A stretch of 64,000 nucleotides of DNA, taken from Nymphalis io. Its lineage: Eukaryota > Arthropoda > Insecta > Lepidoptera > Nymphalidae. The notes under the pieces are model-generated. The model had not been told where the DNA came from. It saw only the letters and a list, made by a program, of their open reading frames with translations, and did no database searches. Location of the stretch: positions 13,273,001-13,337,000 of the forward strand of contig NC_065895.1 of assembly GCF_905147045.1 (NCBI RefSeq). Reading direction: 5' to 3'. Position numbers and translations under genes: made by a program. The stretch's first letter is position 1. Every line of letters starts with the position of its first letter. Below are positions 34,775 through 46,443 of this stretch, one piece after another.

Positions 34775-35171
34775 ACATATGACCTGTTAGAACGATGTGT
34801 GATGCGTGCCCCGCGTGGAGAGCAAAGAGACAGATCCTGGTCTGCGAGGTCGTACTAGACTTTCACAGGGAATCAGCATGGTGGGAGGAGGAGGAGGGAA
34901 GACGAGGAGGAGAAGGAGACGGTGGAGCGGGAAACGGGAAAGAGCCGATCCTGTTCGACGGATACGACGTCAGCTCGGTCTCGGTCCTCCCAGCCCAAAT
35001 GCCCGGGAGTTAAAAGATAGGGCGTAACCTGCGGATGCATTACATAAACACGATCGCACAACGTCTCCGACTCGTGCCGTGGACGGCTATCGCAGTGGGT
35101 AAGAATCCTACAAAACCCAGTCGCCGAGGGAGCCGGGTACATTTTTTAAGGTTTCCACTGCGTTAAAAAAA
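34775..35171 (+). mobile_element. 5'-truncated R1-like non-LTR element: ORF2 C-terminus plus 3' UTR
   Basis: A GC-rich block in AT-rich surroundings. Translation gives CDACPAWRAKR, then a frame change and an Arg-rich run (RRRRRRWSGKRERADPVRR). This resembles the last part of ORF2 in R1-group elements, where a Cys-rich knuckle is followed by a charged helix and a basic tail. The 3' UTR (35036-35165) is homologous to 46283-46425 (CGTGCCG.GGACGGC, GCAGTGGGTAAGAATCC, AAGGTTTCCACTG). It ends in a short A-run. Frameshifts make it a dead copy. The clade name is tentative. Confidence 0.65.
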
Positions 35172-36531
35172 GGAGCGCTGTATGACGTCAACTGACGCCT
35201 GTAAGTACAGCTTGCAACGATATTGAGGTTATCATTTTTGCATTGTTAGGAACGATATTGAGGTTATTAATTTATTGTATATTTTAAGCAAAGTTAGTGC
35301 AAGGTGAACTGAGCAACCGTACTTGGAAAATGTTTGTGAGAACACTCTAGATCGACCCGACCGGTTTAAAAAGAATGAACGGTTGAATGAGTGAAGGACA
35401 AATTCTTTATGACTTTTTCTTAATTTCTAATTGTTTGAGGTCTTCTTCTATTTTTATTAACAGATGACACAATTTAATATATTAAACTAGCTACCTCTCC
35501 CTGTTTTGCACGCATAGATTAATAGCACACAAAACCTTTCTCATGAATCACTTCGTCATCGTTTAGACAAACGAACAGACAGACGAGGCTGAAGGACTTT
35601 GTTTTATAATATGCAGCGATGATCGTAATATTTATTGAATTGGTGAATAAGGTATAATATTTGCTCTATTTATATAACATATTGAACTAACATTTCTAAA
35701 ACCGACGCATATTACATTACAAAAAACACTGGAATCGCATAAAGCTAATGCTTTTCAGAACATTATGCAACGTGCAATTATCACAGGTCAACAATATTAC
35801 AGCGGTAATAGCAACGCAGCGGCACCGTGATTTGGTTATTACTCGTCTATTACCCAGCAGGGGACCGGGTATAATCGGTAATATTTGACGCAATGCATCG
35901 CGAAATTAACGAAAAGCCGATGATTACGGAGCCATTTTAATTACTACGTCGCAATGATTTAGTCGTTTTATTTATGTAACGTTTAAGCCGCGCATCTCAT
36001 TGTACGAGTATTGCTTCATTCAATTTATAACGCAATATATTAATATATAATTTTTATTTAATTGCAATATTATGTATTATTAATGTTCTTAAGATCATTT
36101 CAAATTAGACGATTTAATGTAAACTAACGGTAAACAGTAAAAAATCCGAACGAATTTACAGGATGATATTTTTTTATCTTAGTCTTTTTGGTACTCTTTA
36201 TAATCATTGCAAATTGTAATGTTTAATTTGTGAGGGCTGTAATACACTTCGTATAAAACGGGTGAAAAATACATTCCCTAGCATCTCGTTATACCCGAAA
36301 GTTATTTTATCATTTATGTCAGTCTCCGTTTTGAAGAGTTAGTGCCTACAACAAATATGCTGCTTCCGCTTCTACGTGATATATACAACGTAATATTATT
36401 TTAGTTCCATAGTAAGTCATAGTTTAACAAAAGAAGAAGTTAATAAAGCATATGTCAATGCCATTATTATGCGCAGAGGACTCTGGCCTTTAGGAAGCTC
36501 TCATTGCCTACCTTCTAGTTAACAGTTATTA
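35172..36531. other. Mostly unique sequence; one dispersed repeat fragment
   Basis: At about 35485-35595, CTAGCTACCTCTCCCTGTTT, ACAAAACCTTTCTCATGAAT and GACAAACGAACAGACAGACG match a type of short dispersed repeat common in insects (often introduced by CCCGCGGCTTCGC). A GC-richer patch at 35770-35990 (CAGCGGTAATAGCAACGC, CATCGCGAAATTAACG) could be a conserved non-coding element. No gene was supported. Confidence 0.4.
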
Positions 36532-37233
36532 TTAGGTCCTTACATATGAAATTGGCGTTTTGTACGGGAGGAATATAAAGTAATTTTTTTTAGGGCAGGA
36601 TTTGGCTGGGTCTCCAGGGTTCAGCCATTGCGAAGAGCGCTTCCGATTATCGTACAGTATCCACTTTCCATCGCAAGTAACGATTCGATTTAAAATTCCT
36701 TCATTATTGAGTCAGTTGAGCAAAGTAACACAGCAGTCTAAGTGTGTTTGCAAGTTCGATTCACTCAATTCATGAGGTACCCATCGTTCAAGTTTTTTTT
36801 ACTTTCCCGATTTGCTTCAAGTGGATTAATACAGTTTTATCACATACCCCGAAGCCTACAGCTATCTCTGAAGTGCTTTGTGATGGATTCGCTTCCACAA
36901 TAGCCTTTAATTCTTCATTTTTCACTTTGGTTTCCGGCCGTCCACGGGGTTGGTTCTGAAGGTCGAAATTTCCAGAACGAAAACGTTGAAATCAAAAACG
37001 TACCATGCTTTCTTTTGCAACACCAGCGCCATACACATCATTAATTCTTCGACCTGTTTCTGCAGCACTGATGCCACGGTAGAACTCGTACTCTTAAATA
37101 TACCGATATTTCATGTTTTCTATTGTGCGGTAATAAGTGACGTCAAAGAAAAAAATGATGAGTATAAAACAAATGAATGACTGTTTTCAGAACTCAAATG
37201 TACCAGCTAAATGTACCAGCTAAAAGGACCAAA
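36532..37233 (-). mobile_element. Mariner-type DNA transposon, internally deleted
   Basis: The left end is TTAGGTCCTTACATATGAAA and the right end, read inwards, is TTTGGTCCTTTTAGCTGG. They share a GGTCCTT terminal motif, as mariner TIRs do, though the two ends have diverged and the right end carries a tandem ATGTACCAGCTA duplication. Between them is a minus-strand transposase fragment. At about 700 bp it is roughly half the usual 1.3 kb. Confidence 0.8.
36585..37114 (-). pseudogene. Mariner transposase remnant
   Basis: It reads EFYRGISAAETGRRINDVYG, an N-terminal helix-turn-helix, then NQPRGRPETKV and VGFGVCDKTVLIHLKQIGK, the second helix-turn-helix. After frame changes it reads the first catalytic strand region (TCDGKWILYDN-like, then SSQWL). 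There are stops at codon 7 (TAA) and after ESMVRF (TGA), plus several more after KVKK. Everything downstream of the first catalytic Asp block, including the rest of the DD34D triad, is deleted. A transposase of this family would cut at the TIRs and insert at TA; this copy cannot be active. Confidence 0.8.
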
Positions 37234-39158
37234 TATTAAAATCAAAACTTTTTCTTTTACTTATATATAAGATAGTGGCACGTTCGTGCATGCTGAAATA
37301 AATCGATCGATTATTTACATAATTATAGCCACGCACTATGCGTAAATGCATCTTTGACACAACTTACTTGCACTTACCGCCTTATATCTAACCAGAGAGA
37401 GAAGAAGTCAATAATATACCGTGAGTTGTATAACTCTACTTTATTTAAATAGAAATTTCAAGATTTGAATCCTAAACTTCGTTCAATAATGTTCAAAGCA
37501 AACCTTAGAATATTATCAGTTTAAAATCCTTTTTCATAATTGCATTCAGATGCCATCTTCAATTTAATTTTAAATGCAACACTAGAGATAAAAGTTTTAT
37601 AATAAAAATGAAATTCTGCGAAGATATCAGTGAACGTATTTCGAACACATTCGACGCTTAAGCCCCAGAAGGCTCCCAGAAGTATAACGTCTTGTAACCT
37701 ATAAATATTTCACCAGAACTGGCCGAAAATAAAATCAAGATTTAAAAATGGAACTTATATGACTTTTATTTCTCTTAGTTTAAAAATGTTAAAATATCTA
37801 ACAAAAGGACGCAGAATGTAAAGAAACAAAATTTGCTGTGCTAAAAATATCTTGAACCTTAAAATGTTGTAAAACATTCGTAAATACCATTTTATTTTAA
37901 TTATGACCAAAATAAGAAATGCTCTTTTTAATCGAGAAAACTGTCCAGTTCCTAACTCTTTGATTTTAAGACAATAAGACTAAAAAGACTAGTAATCAGA
38001 TTTAAAAAAGAAACACTCAAGATAACAGCTCATTCAACATTATTAAGCTTATCAGGGGATCGCAATTCCCTCGAAACAAACAGAAAAAAAATAGCAATTC
38101 ACGTTTCTAATTCCCTCTTTTGGCTAAAAACATTTTCCCATCGAAAAGTCATTTATGTTTTAATTAAGAGCGCCCTAAGAATAGGCCTTGTACGGGGATT
38201 ATTAGAAAACAGAATTACAGCGGCCTGGCCTCCTTTTTCATGTTTACAATTCTTATGGAGACGAAAAAGAACATTTTTGGGTGTCGAAAACTTTCTGCGT
38301 AAATGCCAAGTTTGTTTGAGGTTATAATGCAAATTGAGTTGCTTCGTTTGCTCAAAGCTTCCGCTGGATTTAGGTTTGATTCCTCGGTCGATTGTAGCGA
38401 GATAAATTATAAGCCAATTTATAAAAGTTAAAATTTGCTTAAGGGAGCAACTCACATAATGTTTTGGCTTATTACGCAGGATCTTGGCCTTGTAACTTCG
38501 GGGAAAATCAAAAGATTTGGTTAACATTACTCGTATTTCAGTAGCAAAAGTTCCTTGATTAGTTTTACTAACCTGATTATATATGTTTTCTTTTTCATTT
38601 AAATATAAAAAATCATACATAAAATAGCTTAGATTTTTAATTTCCAAAAATACATACGTTAAAGCTCATTCCGATAACTATGACCTTTAAGTAAAGTATT
38701 TATTTTATATTATAGTACATAACTTTTAAGTAAAGAAATGCTGATAAATTTATACCAACTCCCAATGTAAGTTCTATAACACTTACATTGTATAGTTTAG
38801 TGGAATAGTGTGGTTACTTGTGGTTTATGACCAATAAAGGAATATGTACAAAATACTCTATTTATTAATAATGAACCGGATAATATTTAGTTGATTTCAA
38901 TTTGCTAATGGTTTAATAATAGAGGAGCAATGAGTCACTTCCTTATTCTGTACCCTTCTTAAAATTCATCATTTAAAAAAAAATTACCTTACTTGTTCCT
39001 TTGAGATTCAATGCATTAGGAATTGAACCATATATATCTTATAAAATAGATATTATACATATCCAATTTTATCAAAAAATTACATAATTAATAAAGTTTA
39101 AAAATAAAAAGAACATCCTTGTTACCAGTACCCAAACGTGTGTTCAATATTTCAACTC
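37234..39158. other. Unique sequence with one long unexplained open frame
   Basis: No repeat was recognised. The only notable feature is the open frame at 38153-38647, listed separately. Confidence 0.4.
38153..38647 (-). CDS. Hypothetical 164-codon open frame, probably spurious
   Basis: This is the longest open frame outside the transposons. Its product would be Lys- and Asn-rich (MEIKNLSYFMYDFLYLNEK at the start) without a signal peptide, membrane segment or known motif. No TATA-like or polyadenylation context stands out. In AT-poor-in-G/C sequence of this length one such frame may occur by chance. It could also be a remnant of an old element. I do not assign a function. Confidence 0.12.
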   Translation of the reverse strand: MEIKNLSYFMYDFLYLNEKENIYNQVSKTNQGTFATEIRVMLTKSFDFPRSYKAKILRNKPKHYVSCSLKQILTFINWLIIYLATIDRGIKPKSSGSFEQTKQLNLHYNLKQTWHLRRKFSTPKNVLFRLHKNCKHEKGGQAAVILFSNNPRTRPILRALLIKT

Positions 39159-39171
39159 AATCGGTATGGTT

Positions 39172-39440
39172 AGTAGTAGTAACAGCCTGTAAAGGTCCCA
39201 TTGCTGGGCTAAGGCCTCCTCTCCCTTTTTGAGGAGAAGGTTTGGAGCTTATTCCACCATGATGCTCCAATGCGGATTGGTGGAATACACATGTGGGAGA
39301 ATTTCGGTGAAATTAGACACATGCAGGTTTCCTCACGATGTTTTCCTTCACCGGAAAACACGAGATGAATTATAAACAGGTTTGAACCCATGTTCATCGG
39401 TTAAGATTTACGTGTTCTTACCACTGGGCCATATTGGCTT
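39172..39440 (-). mobile_element. Family B SINE with 13-bp TSD and internal deletion
   Basis: Perfect direct repeats AATCGGTATGGTT (39159-39171 and 39441-39453) flank it. The 3' end carries a (TAC)n-like tail (AGTAGTAGTAACAGCCTG on the plus strand). The segment between ATTATAA and the B box is deleted by about 45 bp. It is a genuine single insertion. Confidence 0.95.
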
Positions 39441-39453
39441 AATCGGTATGGTT

Positions 39454-39980
39454 GTGATAGTTTCATATACAGTTGCAAGATTTTAACTACACATTCTACA
39501 CAAGTCAAATTTATATAAAAACCTGCAGTAATAATAATATGAAAACAAATTGTTTTAATAATTTTACCAACAAAAATCAGCCTTTCCAATTTATTTCCAA
39601 GTTATACTTCGTACAAGAATGAAGTTACTAAGTAAACGGAAGTGCAGCAGACTGTTTGACTGCGGTTTCGCGGAAATACACATCTCATACATCTTACATG
39701 TCAATCGCAAGCACATTTTGACAAACGTCTACTACAAAAGAAAATGCTAAAGAAGTGTATTTGGAGAAAATTTCTAGGCATTTATTGCCAATTCGTAATA
39801 TATTCAATTTTTCACATTCCTTCACTTATATGTAAATATACGAATTTATATATTTCTTTAAAAATAATAGCAATGCAATATAATTAAGTTTTTAGTGGCC
39901 TGTAATACAATCTTTGGCTGTCTTTAACATTTATAAAAATTAAGTAAAGTAACATGTAATAAAGTGAACTATGAAACACT
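39454..39980. other. AT-rich non-coding stretch
   Basis: Nothing was recognised. Confidence 0.5.
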
Positions 39981-40048
39981 GTAAAATTCGCTCTGCTAGG
40001 TAAAGGCTTCCTCTCTTGAGGAGAAAGCTCTAGACCTTATTCCACCTC
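39981..40048 (-). repeat. Family B SINE 3' fragment
   Basis: TGCTAGGTAAAGGCTTCCTC, CTTGAGGAGAAAGCTCTAGA and CTTATTCCACCTC. It is cut off by the repeat that begins at about 40050. Confidence 0.7.
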
Positions 40049-40049
40049 A

Positions 40050-40440
40050 AGTCAAAGTCAAAATCAAAAATCTTTATTCAATATAGAACCGTGACACTTA
40101 CTTATTGATTCTCATTAATCTACCACTACAATGCAAATTGTTAGATACCACCGCATTGTAGCATAATGTCCTCCAGACCGATTTGGGCCCGGCGGCCAAT
40201 CTCAAGAGAGATTAACCAACTGCGCAGGAGATATTGTAGTGCATAAGAGTGTGCACAAACACAGGTGCACTCTCTCTTCTCTGACTCTCATCACGGTGAC
40301 GGCAATCCGCCACGACCGGAAAGAGTTCAGTCGCAGGATCAACGGCTTTACGTGCTTATTAGCAACGTGCATTGTAGCAACATACTATGTGTGTACATAT
40401 GTTGCAGAAATTCATCTGACATGCAGATGTCGTTAACCAA
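40050..40440. repeat. Widespread lepidopteran repeat (GTCAAAGTCAAAATC type)
   Basis: It begins AAGTCAAAGTCAAAATCAAA and AATCTTTATTCAATATAG. A conserved GC-richer body follows: CCAGACCGATTTGGGCCCGG, CAACTGCGCAGGAGATATTG, GCACAAACACAGGTGCACTC, then CCACGACCGGAAAGAG. I recognise this combination as a common repeat in butterfly and moth genomes but cannot name its class. A weak relative of its start (AAAAGTCAAAACTAAGGTCA) lies at 44.29 kb. Confidence 0.6.
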
Positions 40441-41132
40441 TCCCTAAGCTATCTATAATACATACTAAAATTTATCTATTCAATCCACTGGTCTAGCTGA
40501 ATAATTATACTCTTAAAAAACCTTTTCATATCTATTAATCCATCGCCTTCACCATCTTGAGCTTGGGGTGAAACAAAGATAGTTATTAATGTTTGTGTCT
40601 ATTGTCTTCGGTGTGACGTGTATCCAACCTAAGTTGAGATTTCAGGCCTAAGCTTTTGTTATGCGAGATCAAAGAAACGGGGCTCCAGCGCTCTGGTTTA
40701 TACATCTATTAAACTACAGCTCCCATTGTCCGTTTTGAGAGGATATTCTCAGCGTTTAGTTTGTTTTTCTCGTGAATCTAAACGCACCTCTTTGTCTGGT
40801 GTATCGTCAGATTGACGCGGAGGTAATTACTGTAGACAATGACGCAATTAATGACATCAATATCGTATCAAATATTAATACATCTAAACCACATTGTATA
40901 AATTGACCCAATTTGAAATTTGAACCACTCGAAGCAGCATAGTCCAAATTATGTGCTTAATAAAAATCATAACAGTATCAAAAACTTTACTCAAAGAAGC
41001 CCAGGAAATAGTTAATAAGCTATATCTTCATTTTCAAAGCTTACTACTGAAAGTTATTATAAATTCCACGAAATATCAAAAAGTAATTTTAAGTATACTT
41101 TATAAAGATCGTCTAATTGATGTTAGGTATAC
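40441..41132. other. AT-rich non-coding stretch
   Basis: No gene or repeat was recognised. Confidence 0.45.
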
Positions 41133-41400
41133 GTAGGACTTTGTACAAGTCAGTCTGGGTATTTATCACCCACTCAAGGCTCATTCTATCGATATACAGC
41201 AATACTTAATAGTGTTTCGCTTTGTAAGTTGAATGAGTCTGTGTAACCACAAGCGTAAGGTACATAAAATCTTAGTTCCTAAGTTTGGTTAAGGGATGGT
41301 TAGTATTTCTTAGAGCGGCAATGTCTAAGAGCATTGGTGACGTTTTACCATAAGGTGGGTTATTTGCTAGTAAAAATGGATGTTCGCCTATACTGACAAA
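41133..41400 (+). repeat. Family A, diverged copy
   Basis: ACGTAGGACTTTGTACAAGT, TCACCCACTCAAGG, AAATCTTAGTTCCTAAG and CAATGTCTAAGAGCATTGGT follow family A in order. The A-rich end is short. Confidence 0.8.
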
Positions 41401-43569
41401 AATATTACATTAATGCATTGAGACACGCTCTAGTACACATTACTAAAAAATAATTAACTACACATCAAATATGAAAATATTAATTTTAAACAACAACGAA
41501 AAATATATTCTCAACTTACATTTTATTCATGAATATAAATGGAAAGAGTAACACCAACAATAATAAACCGGGGTGATAAAAACGAAAGTGCGATTTGACT
41601 AACGACACCGTCAGCTGTTAGTAAAGCGAGCTCTAAAAAACTAGCGATAACAACACTAGTTGCTCCGGCAGTGTATTCTCAAAACATTATTGCTGAAGCG
41701 TTGGCTATAAAGGATAATACACGATTCGGGCTAACGAGCGACGTGAACGGGAGTTGCGAAGTAGAGTGGCCACGATAAAACCCAGAAAGGGATAGTGGCC
41801 CAATAAAGACAAACATTGTAACATTGATTGTTAATTGCAAGGGATTTACCAACTGTTTGTGTTCATGTCGATCCCTCGAATGGATTCATGTCAGGAAGTG
41901 CTAAGAGCTTAACAAGTTATGAAAGAAACGATTTGGGAAATTGGGTAAAAATTAAGAACGTATTAAATAAAAAAGACGGTTATTAATATTTTGCACCATG
42001 AATTAAAACTATATAAACAACTAGAGGCTTTAAGAATATAATATCATGACTTTTGAATTTAAGTAGCTATTGTAAATAAACACCACAAAATATATGTTCA
42101 ATTCATTTAAATTATTTTAATATTTTTAAGTAACATTATTACTGTGTTACTAGCAATTCAAATGTTACCCTTTTTCTTTGTTAGTAAAATTTTACAAAAA
42201 ATAAACTTAATTATTATTACTGAATATAAAAAAATAAGGACGATCACAGACGAAATAAACCAGACAAGTAATACGTTTTCCTAAAACTATAAACCCCATC
42301 GTTGCCACAAACGAAATGCTTTGTCCATTTTTCAGGTCCCTTGTTATGACGCACTAAAATGTTTTCTTTGACTACCTTCCTCATTTTCTTGCTTAACAAC
42401 ATTAAACCTTAATTATGATGTCGTTAGGTTGATATCCTTTTAATGGCAGAGGAATAAAATTTATATGGCAGAAGTAGCAAATAATACTCCAGCTCAAGGT
42501 TATAAATGTTCAGAAGATGCGAGTTTCGTAGATACTTCCCGAACAAAAGAACTTTCCTAATTCCATCAACGAGTATGTTGCTCTTTTGTTTGGTACTAAT
42601 GGAAAGGAGTTCATGTAATAGCAACCAAGCAATATTGTAACAATGTCAAGGCCGAGTTTGAAATTCGCCGAAAAATTGCCAAATTATTGCCGAAAAAAAA
42701 AAAAAAAAACTTCTGGTAGAACATAACAGTTTATATTATGTTAGCCACTATTAAATAAATGACAACGATATCTATCTCATAAAGTTATTAAAGAGTGCAG
42801 TATCAGATTAAACAAGTTTCACCTTCAAAGCGAAACTAAGATTATCGTCGTTGAAAGACTAAAAAAATTAATGACTGAAATGGTATAAAAAATTAAGGAT
42901 ATTCGGTCAACGCTCTTATTAACAGAAATCAATTGTTTTAAGCTAATTACTCTTGTTAGTAGCTAACTGGAATCGTGAATAGAATGACGAATATTGTGCT
43001 GCCCCTCAATAATCAAATCTTTTGTGAAGCAAGTTTCAATTTAACTTTTTGGACTCAATCCTTTTGTTTCTGACGGACCAATTGCAATATTGTCGCGATT
43101 CTGTCTCGGATTAATAATGGAACTTCGTTTTCTTTGAATCAGTCTGGCATGAAAAGTAATCTTAGTTGATGAGACCTATTTGGAAGATTTGATACATATT
43201 TTCGAGAGTATTTTAATCAATGAAAGAGTTAATTTAAATGACCTTAAAGTTACATAATTGTCTAACTACATGATTCAACCTTCCCTTAAAAAAATGTTTC
43301 ATGTTGGTCCAAATTTCCAAAACACCTTAAATGTAAAAAAAAATCGGTATCACGTTTTGCATAGAGACATTTCAAATAATTTTATAATAATTCTTAAATA
43401 GAAAGTTACCAAAGTTTCAACTTCAACAAAAAATGGCACGTGCCGCGAAGTTTTCATGTCAATTTTACCTCCAAACCCTTAATCTCGATGGTACAAACAA
43501 GTGCACCTTAATTGAATTTTAATAACAATGCCTCGACGACAAGAGAATATTCAACGTCTTGGGTGAAAT
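41401..43569. other. AT-rich non-coding stretch
   Basis: A GC-richer patch at 41570-41810 (CACCGTCAGCTGTTAG, GGGCTAACGAGCGACGTG) has no supported frame. A 17-A run lies near 42695. No gene was recognised. Confidence 0.4.
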
Positions 43570-43662
43570 TTTAAATTAATTACATGAAAATTCATGGTAG
43601 TTGTCTAGGCTTAAATGCACAATTTTCTGTTAATAACACATATTTGACGATCTGGGCCTTAT
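43570..43662 (-). repeat. Decayed family B SINE head
   Basis: TTACATGAAAATTCATGGTA, TTGTCTAGGCTTAAATGC (B box region) and GACGATCTGGGCCTT (A box region), in minus orientation. Confidence 0.5.
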
Positions 43663-44700
43663 ATATCATATATCATAATTTAGACAAGACTTAAGGAAGT
43701 CATTCCATTTTGATAAATGTGTTGTTATCAGGCTTGTATATTATCTATTTTAAAGGGCTTCATCAGAAAAATACGATGGTTGTCTGTAAATATATTCTCG
43801 TAAGAAAGGTTATTTTATATTTGCCAATTTGTTATTTTAAAAGACTGAGAGAAAACAAGTGCTCATTTACTTAGGAGCCTCTTTTATACACGACTTATTC
43901 AATGTAACATCCTACTTAATATTCATTACGATTATGCTCATCTTATATATTATGAATTAATAATGAGGATTTCAAATATTCAAAAGCAAAAAATTAACTC
44001 GATACAGAAATGTTGAAGGTTACTAGCGAATTAATTATCCTAAATAAACTTCCTTATAGTTAATTAGAGAGTTTGAAGACACAAATATATTTCAGATTTA
44101 TAATCTTAAAGCAGCCAAGGAAAAGACCTTTTATAACTGGACGTAATACTTTCACAAAGTTTAATTTAAAAAAAAAGACTGTATATACTCTAGATTTAAT
44201 TAAGCGTTATCTACCTAGATTAAATTACAATATTTGCTTTTATATCATTATTTTATATTAACTACATTTAATTAATAAAAGTTTTTTAGTTCAAAAGTCA
44301 AAACTAAGGTCAAAAATCTGGTTCAGAAAGAAACACTTAAGAAGAATCGGAAGTATCAAAATCTTAGCTATAAAACAGCAAAGTCTAACTGTTACCATAA
44401 TTTAAAAAAAAAACCTAAATGTAATTAATCACCACACAAAATAAAAAAAACTGAATATAATCATTTTAAACAATTAATTATAGAACATAACGACATGATA
44501 ATAATTATACTATTTTTAAAAAAATAGCTTCCAGAAGATACAGTGATCTATAAATGTAAATTTCAGATTTTCAGATTTGAATATTAAATATTGATTTGTA
44601 TAATTCTAAAGTTTTACATTATTGTCTTGCGTCTAATGATGTTAAGGAAGCTGTTTCTAGATCATTAAAATTTTCAAATATCACTAATCTCAGTTCCCAG
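43663..44700. other. AT-rich non-coding stretch
   Basis: Nothing was recognised apart from the weak GTCAAAACTAAGGTC similarity at 44.29 kb. Confidence 0.45.
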
Positions 44701-44854
44701 CTCAACTGTGTTAATAAACCCATTATACCCATTCACGAAGGGACGAAACACGAACGCTCTGCTACGAGTTAAACGTGAAATAACTGAAAATTCGGTAGGA
44801 AAAATTATGCAAATTGCTGCGGGATGTGGAGGAAGGCGGGATAATGGTCGTACG
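44701..44854 (+). other. Candidate internal exon, unrecognised protein
   Basis: A canonical 5' splice site ACG|GTAAGTG at 44854/44855 follows a GC-richer 51-codon open frame (ending QIAAGCGGRRDNGRT). A CAG at 44700 could be the 3' splice site, with CACTAAT just upstream, but its pyrimidine tract is weak. A different frame is partly open too. No domain was recognised. Confidence 0.2.
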
Positions 44855-45507
44855 GTAAGTGTGGATACGGCTTAAAAATGAGGTTTACAGGTAATATATG
44901 CCACGACGAAATCTTTTATTTCGAGTTACGCTATTGGAGAATTTGTCCTTCCTTGTCGTTTTGGAGCGTCTATTTTACATAATCGAGTTCGACTTTTATT
45001 CACAGTATATCATTCGAATACGTTGGAACTAATATAGTCATTAATAATAATTATAAATATAATATAATTTACTTAAATTGTTTTTGATCCAATTATATAT
45101 TATCCTTGAATAATATTAATTTTTCAACTCATTCACCCGAGCTCTTCCGCTTTCAAATTAATATAAGCCGTTCCATTAATAATCTATATTTATTTTAATC
45201 CAGTGAACTGTCTCTTTCGCACAGCGACTTAATTTAATCGTGTTAATTATACAGTAATAACAGTGTCCTGATAGCTATGGCTTCAAGTATTACGCAGCAT
45301 CTCGTTTTAATTGTTTTAATAAGATGCTTTGAATTGGGCCGACAGTCTTTATGTAAAGCTTGATGCTGGAGTAATTTCGTTTATATGTAATTTTGGGTTT
45401 GGTTAGTTTCTCAACTCTTAGTTATTATTACGCTTAGGTATACTTATGTACCCTTTATAATCAAAGTTAACGGAGTATGTTTGTTCTTTATTAAATTATT
45501 TTCTTAC
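44855..45507. other. AT-rich non-coding stretch
   Basis: Nothing was recognised. Confidence 0.45.
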
Positions 45508-45648
45508 ATTGTCGTTAACTATGGGACCTAAGATATGTCATGTGTCTTTAACTATGCTAACTAGTATTCCAAACGGAACACAATATATTGATATTTGCTG
45601 CTAGAACAACTGACGAATGAGTAGGTTTACACCTAAATCAACTAGTAA
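45508..45648 (-). repeat. Family A, strongly decayed fragment
   Basis: ATGGGACCTAAGATATGTCA, CCAAACGGAACACAATATAT and GACGAATGAGTAGGTTTACA follow the family A order in minus orientation. Confidence 0.5.
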
Positions 45649-46088
45649 ATTTTATCTTCATCTTAACAGCAGTATTATTTATTTAAACGTACCATTATAA
45701 CAAATATCATTATTATGAATATAGATTGGTGGCACTAAATCTGGTACAATTTTAACAAAATATGTCTGAGGTTTCCTTAAGCAGACATACATTATATAAA
45801 AGATTTTAGAAACATAAATTATTACAAATACTTAGAAATTATCATTCTGCGATTTAAATAAAGAATACTATCAACGTTACGGAAAGCTGATACTAAAATA
45901 ACCAGTAAAATATTGTAGTAGGTAGTTTTTATAAAAGTAATAAATAAAATAATTTCCAATTAAATTTATGTATTGTGTTTTAAAATCAATGCATTATTAA
46001 ATAATGTATATAACCAATATAAATTGAATTTTGTTGTTATTAATTGTTTTATTTAAAACACGTTTATAATTTACGCTTGTTTATTTTA

Positions 46089-46129
46089 TATTTATTTATT
46101 TATTAGATCACCAACAAGTACACACAGAC
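46089..46129 (-). repeat. LINE 3'-end remnant interrupted by a younger insertion
   Basis: TATTTATTTATTTATTAGAT followed by CACCAACAAGTACACACAG resembles the 22.15 kb remnant. The R1-like element at 46142 is inserted into or right beside it. Confidence 0.45.
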
Positions 46130-46141
46130 ACATGATAGCAC

Positions 46142-46431
46142 CCGTGAGGAGGACGGCAGCCGGGATGACCTAGCGCTGCCATATGCACTAACGAGGAGTG
46201 CAGGGGGGCAAGATTACTTTTGCCCCCGGAGCAGAGCTCCGCCGAGCCACGAGCGAAGCAAAGCACGGGAGAGGCCCCGAATGCATTATATCAACACGAT
46301 CCCACAGCCTCTCCGATCCGTGCCGAGGACGGCCATCGCAGTGGTTTTAGTGGGTAAGAATCCCACATAATCCCTCCCCCATGGGAGCTAGGTAGCGTTC
46401 TGAAGGTTTCCACTGGGTGAAAAAAAAAGAT
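46142..46431 (+). mobile_element. 5'-truncated R1-like element (3' UTR only) with 12-bp TSD
   Basis: A GC-rich block bounded by perfect direct repeats ACATGATAGCAC (46130-46141 and 46432-46443), with an A-run just before the right repeat. The sequence (GGAGCAGAGCTCCGCCGAGC, GCACGGGAGAGGCC, TCGCAGTGGTTTTAGTGGG, AAGGTTTCCACTGGGTG) is homologous to the 3' UTR at 35.04-35.17 kb. It is a genuine retrotransposition event that copied only non-coding 3' sequence. Confidence 0.88.
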
Positions 46432-46443
46432 ACATGATAGCAC

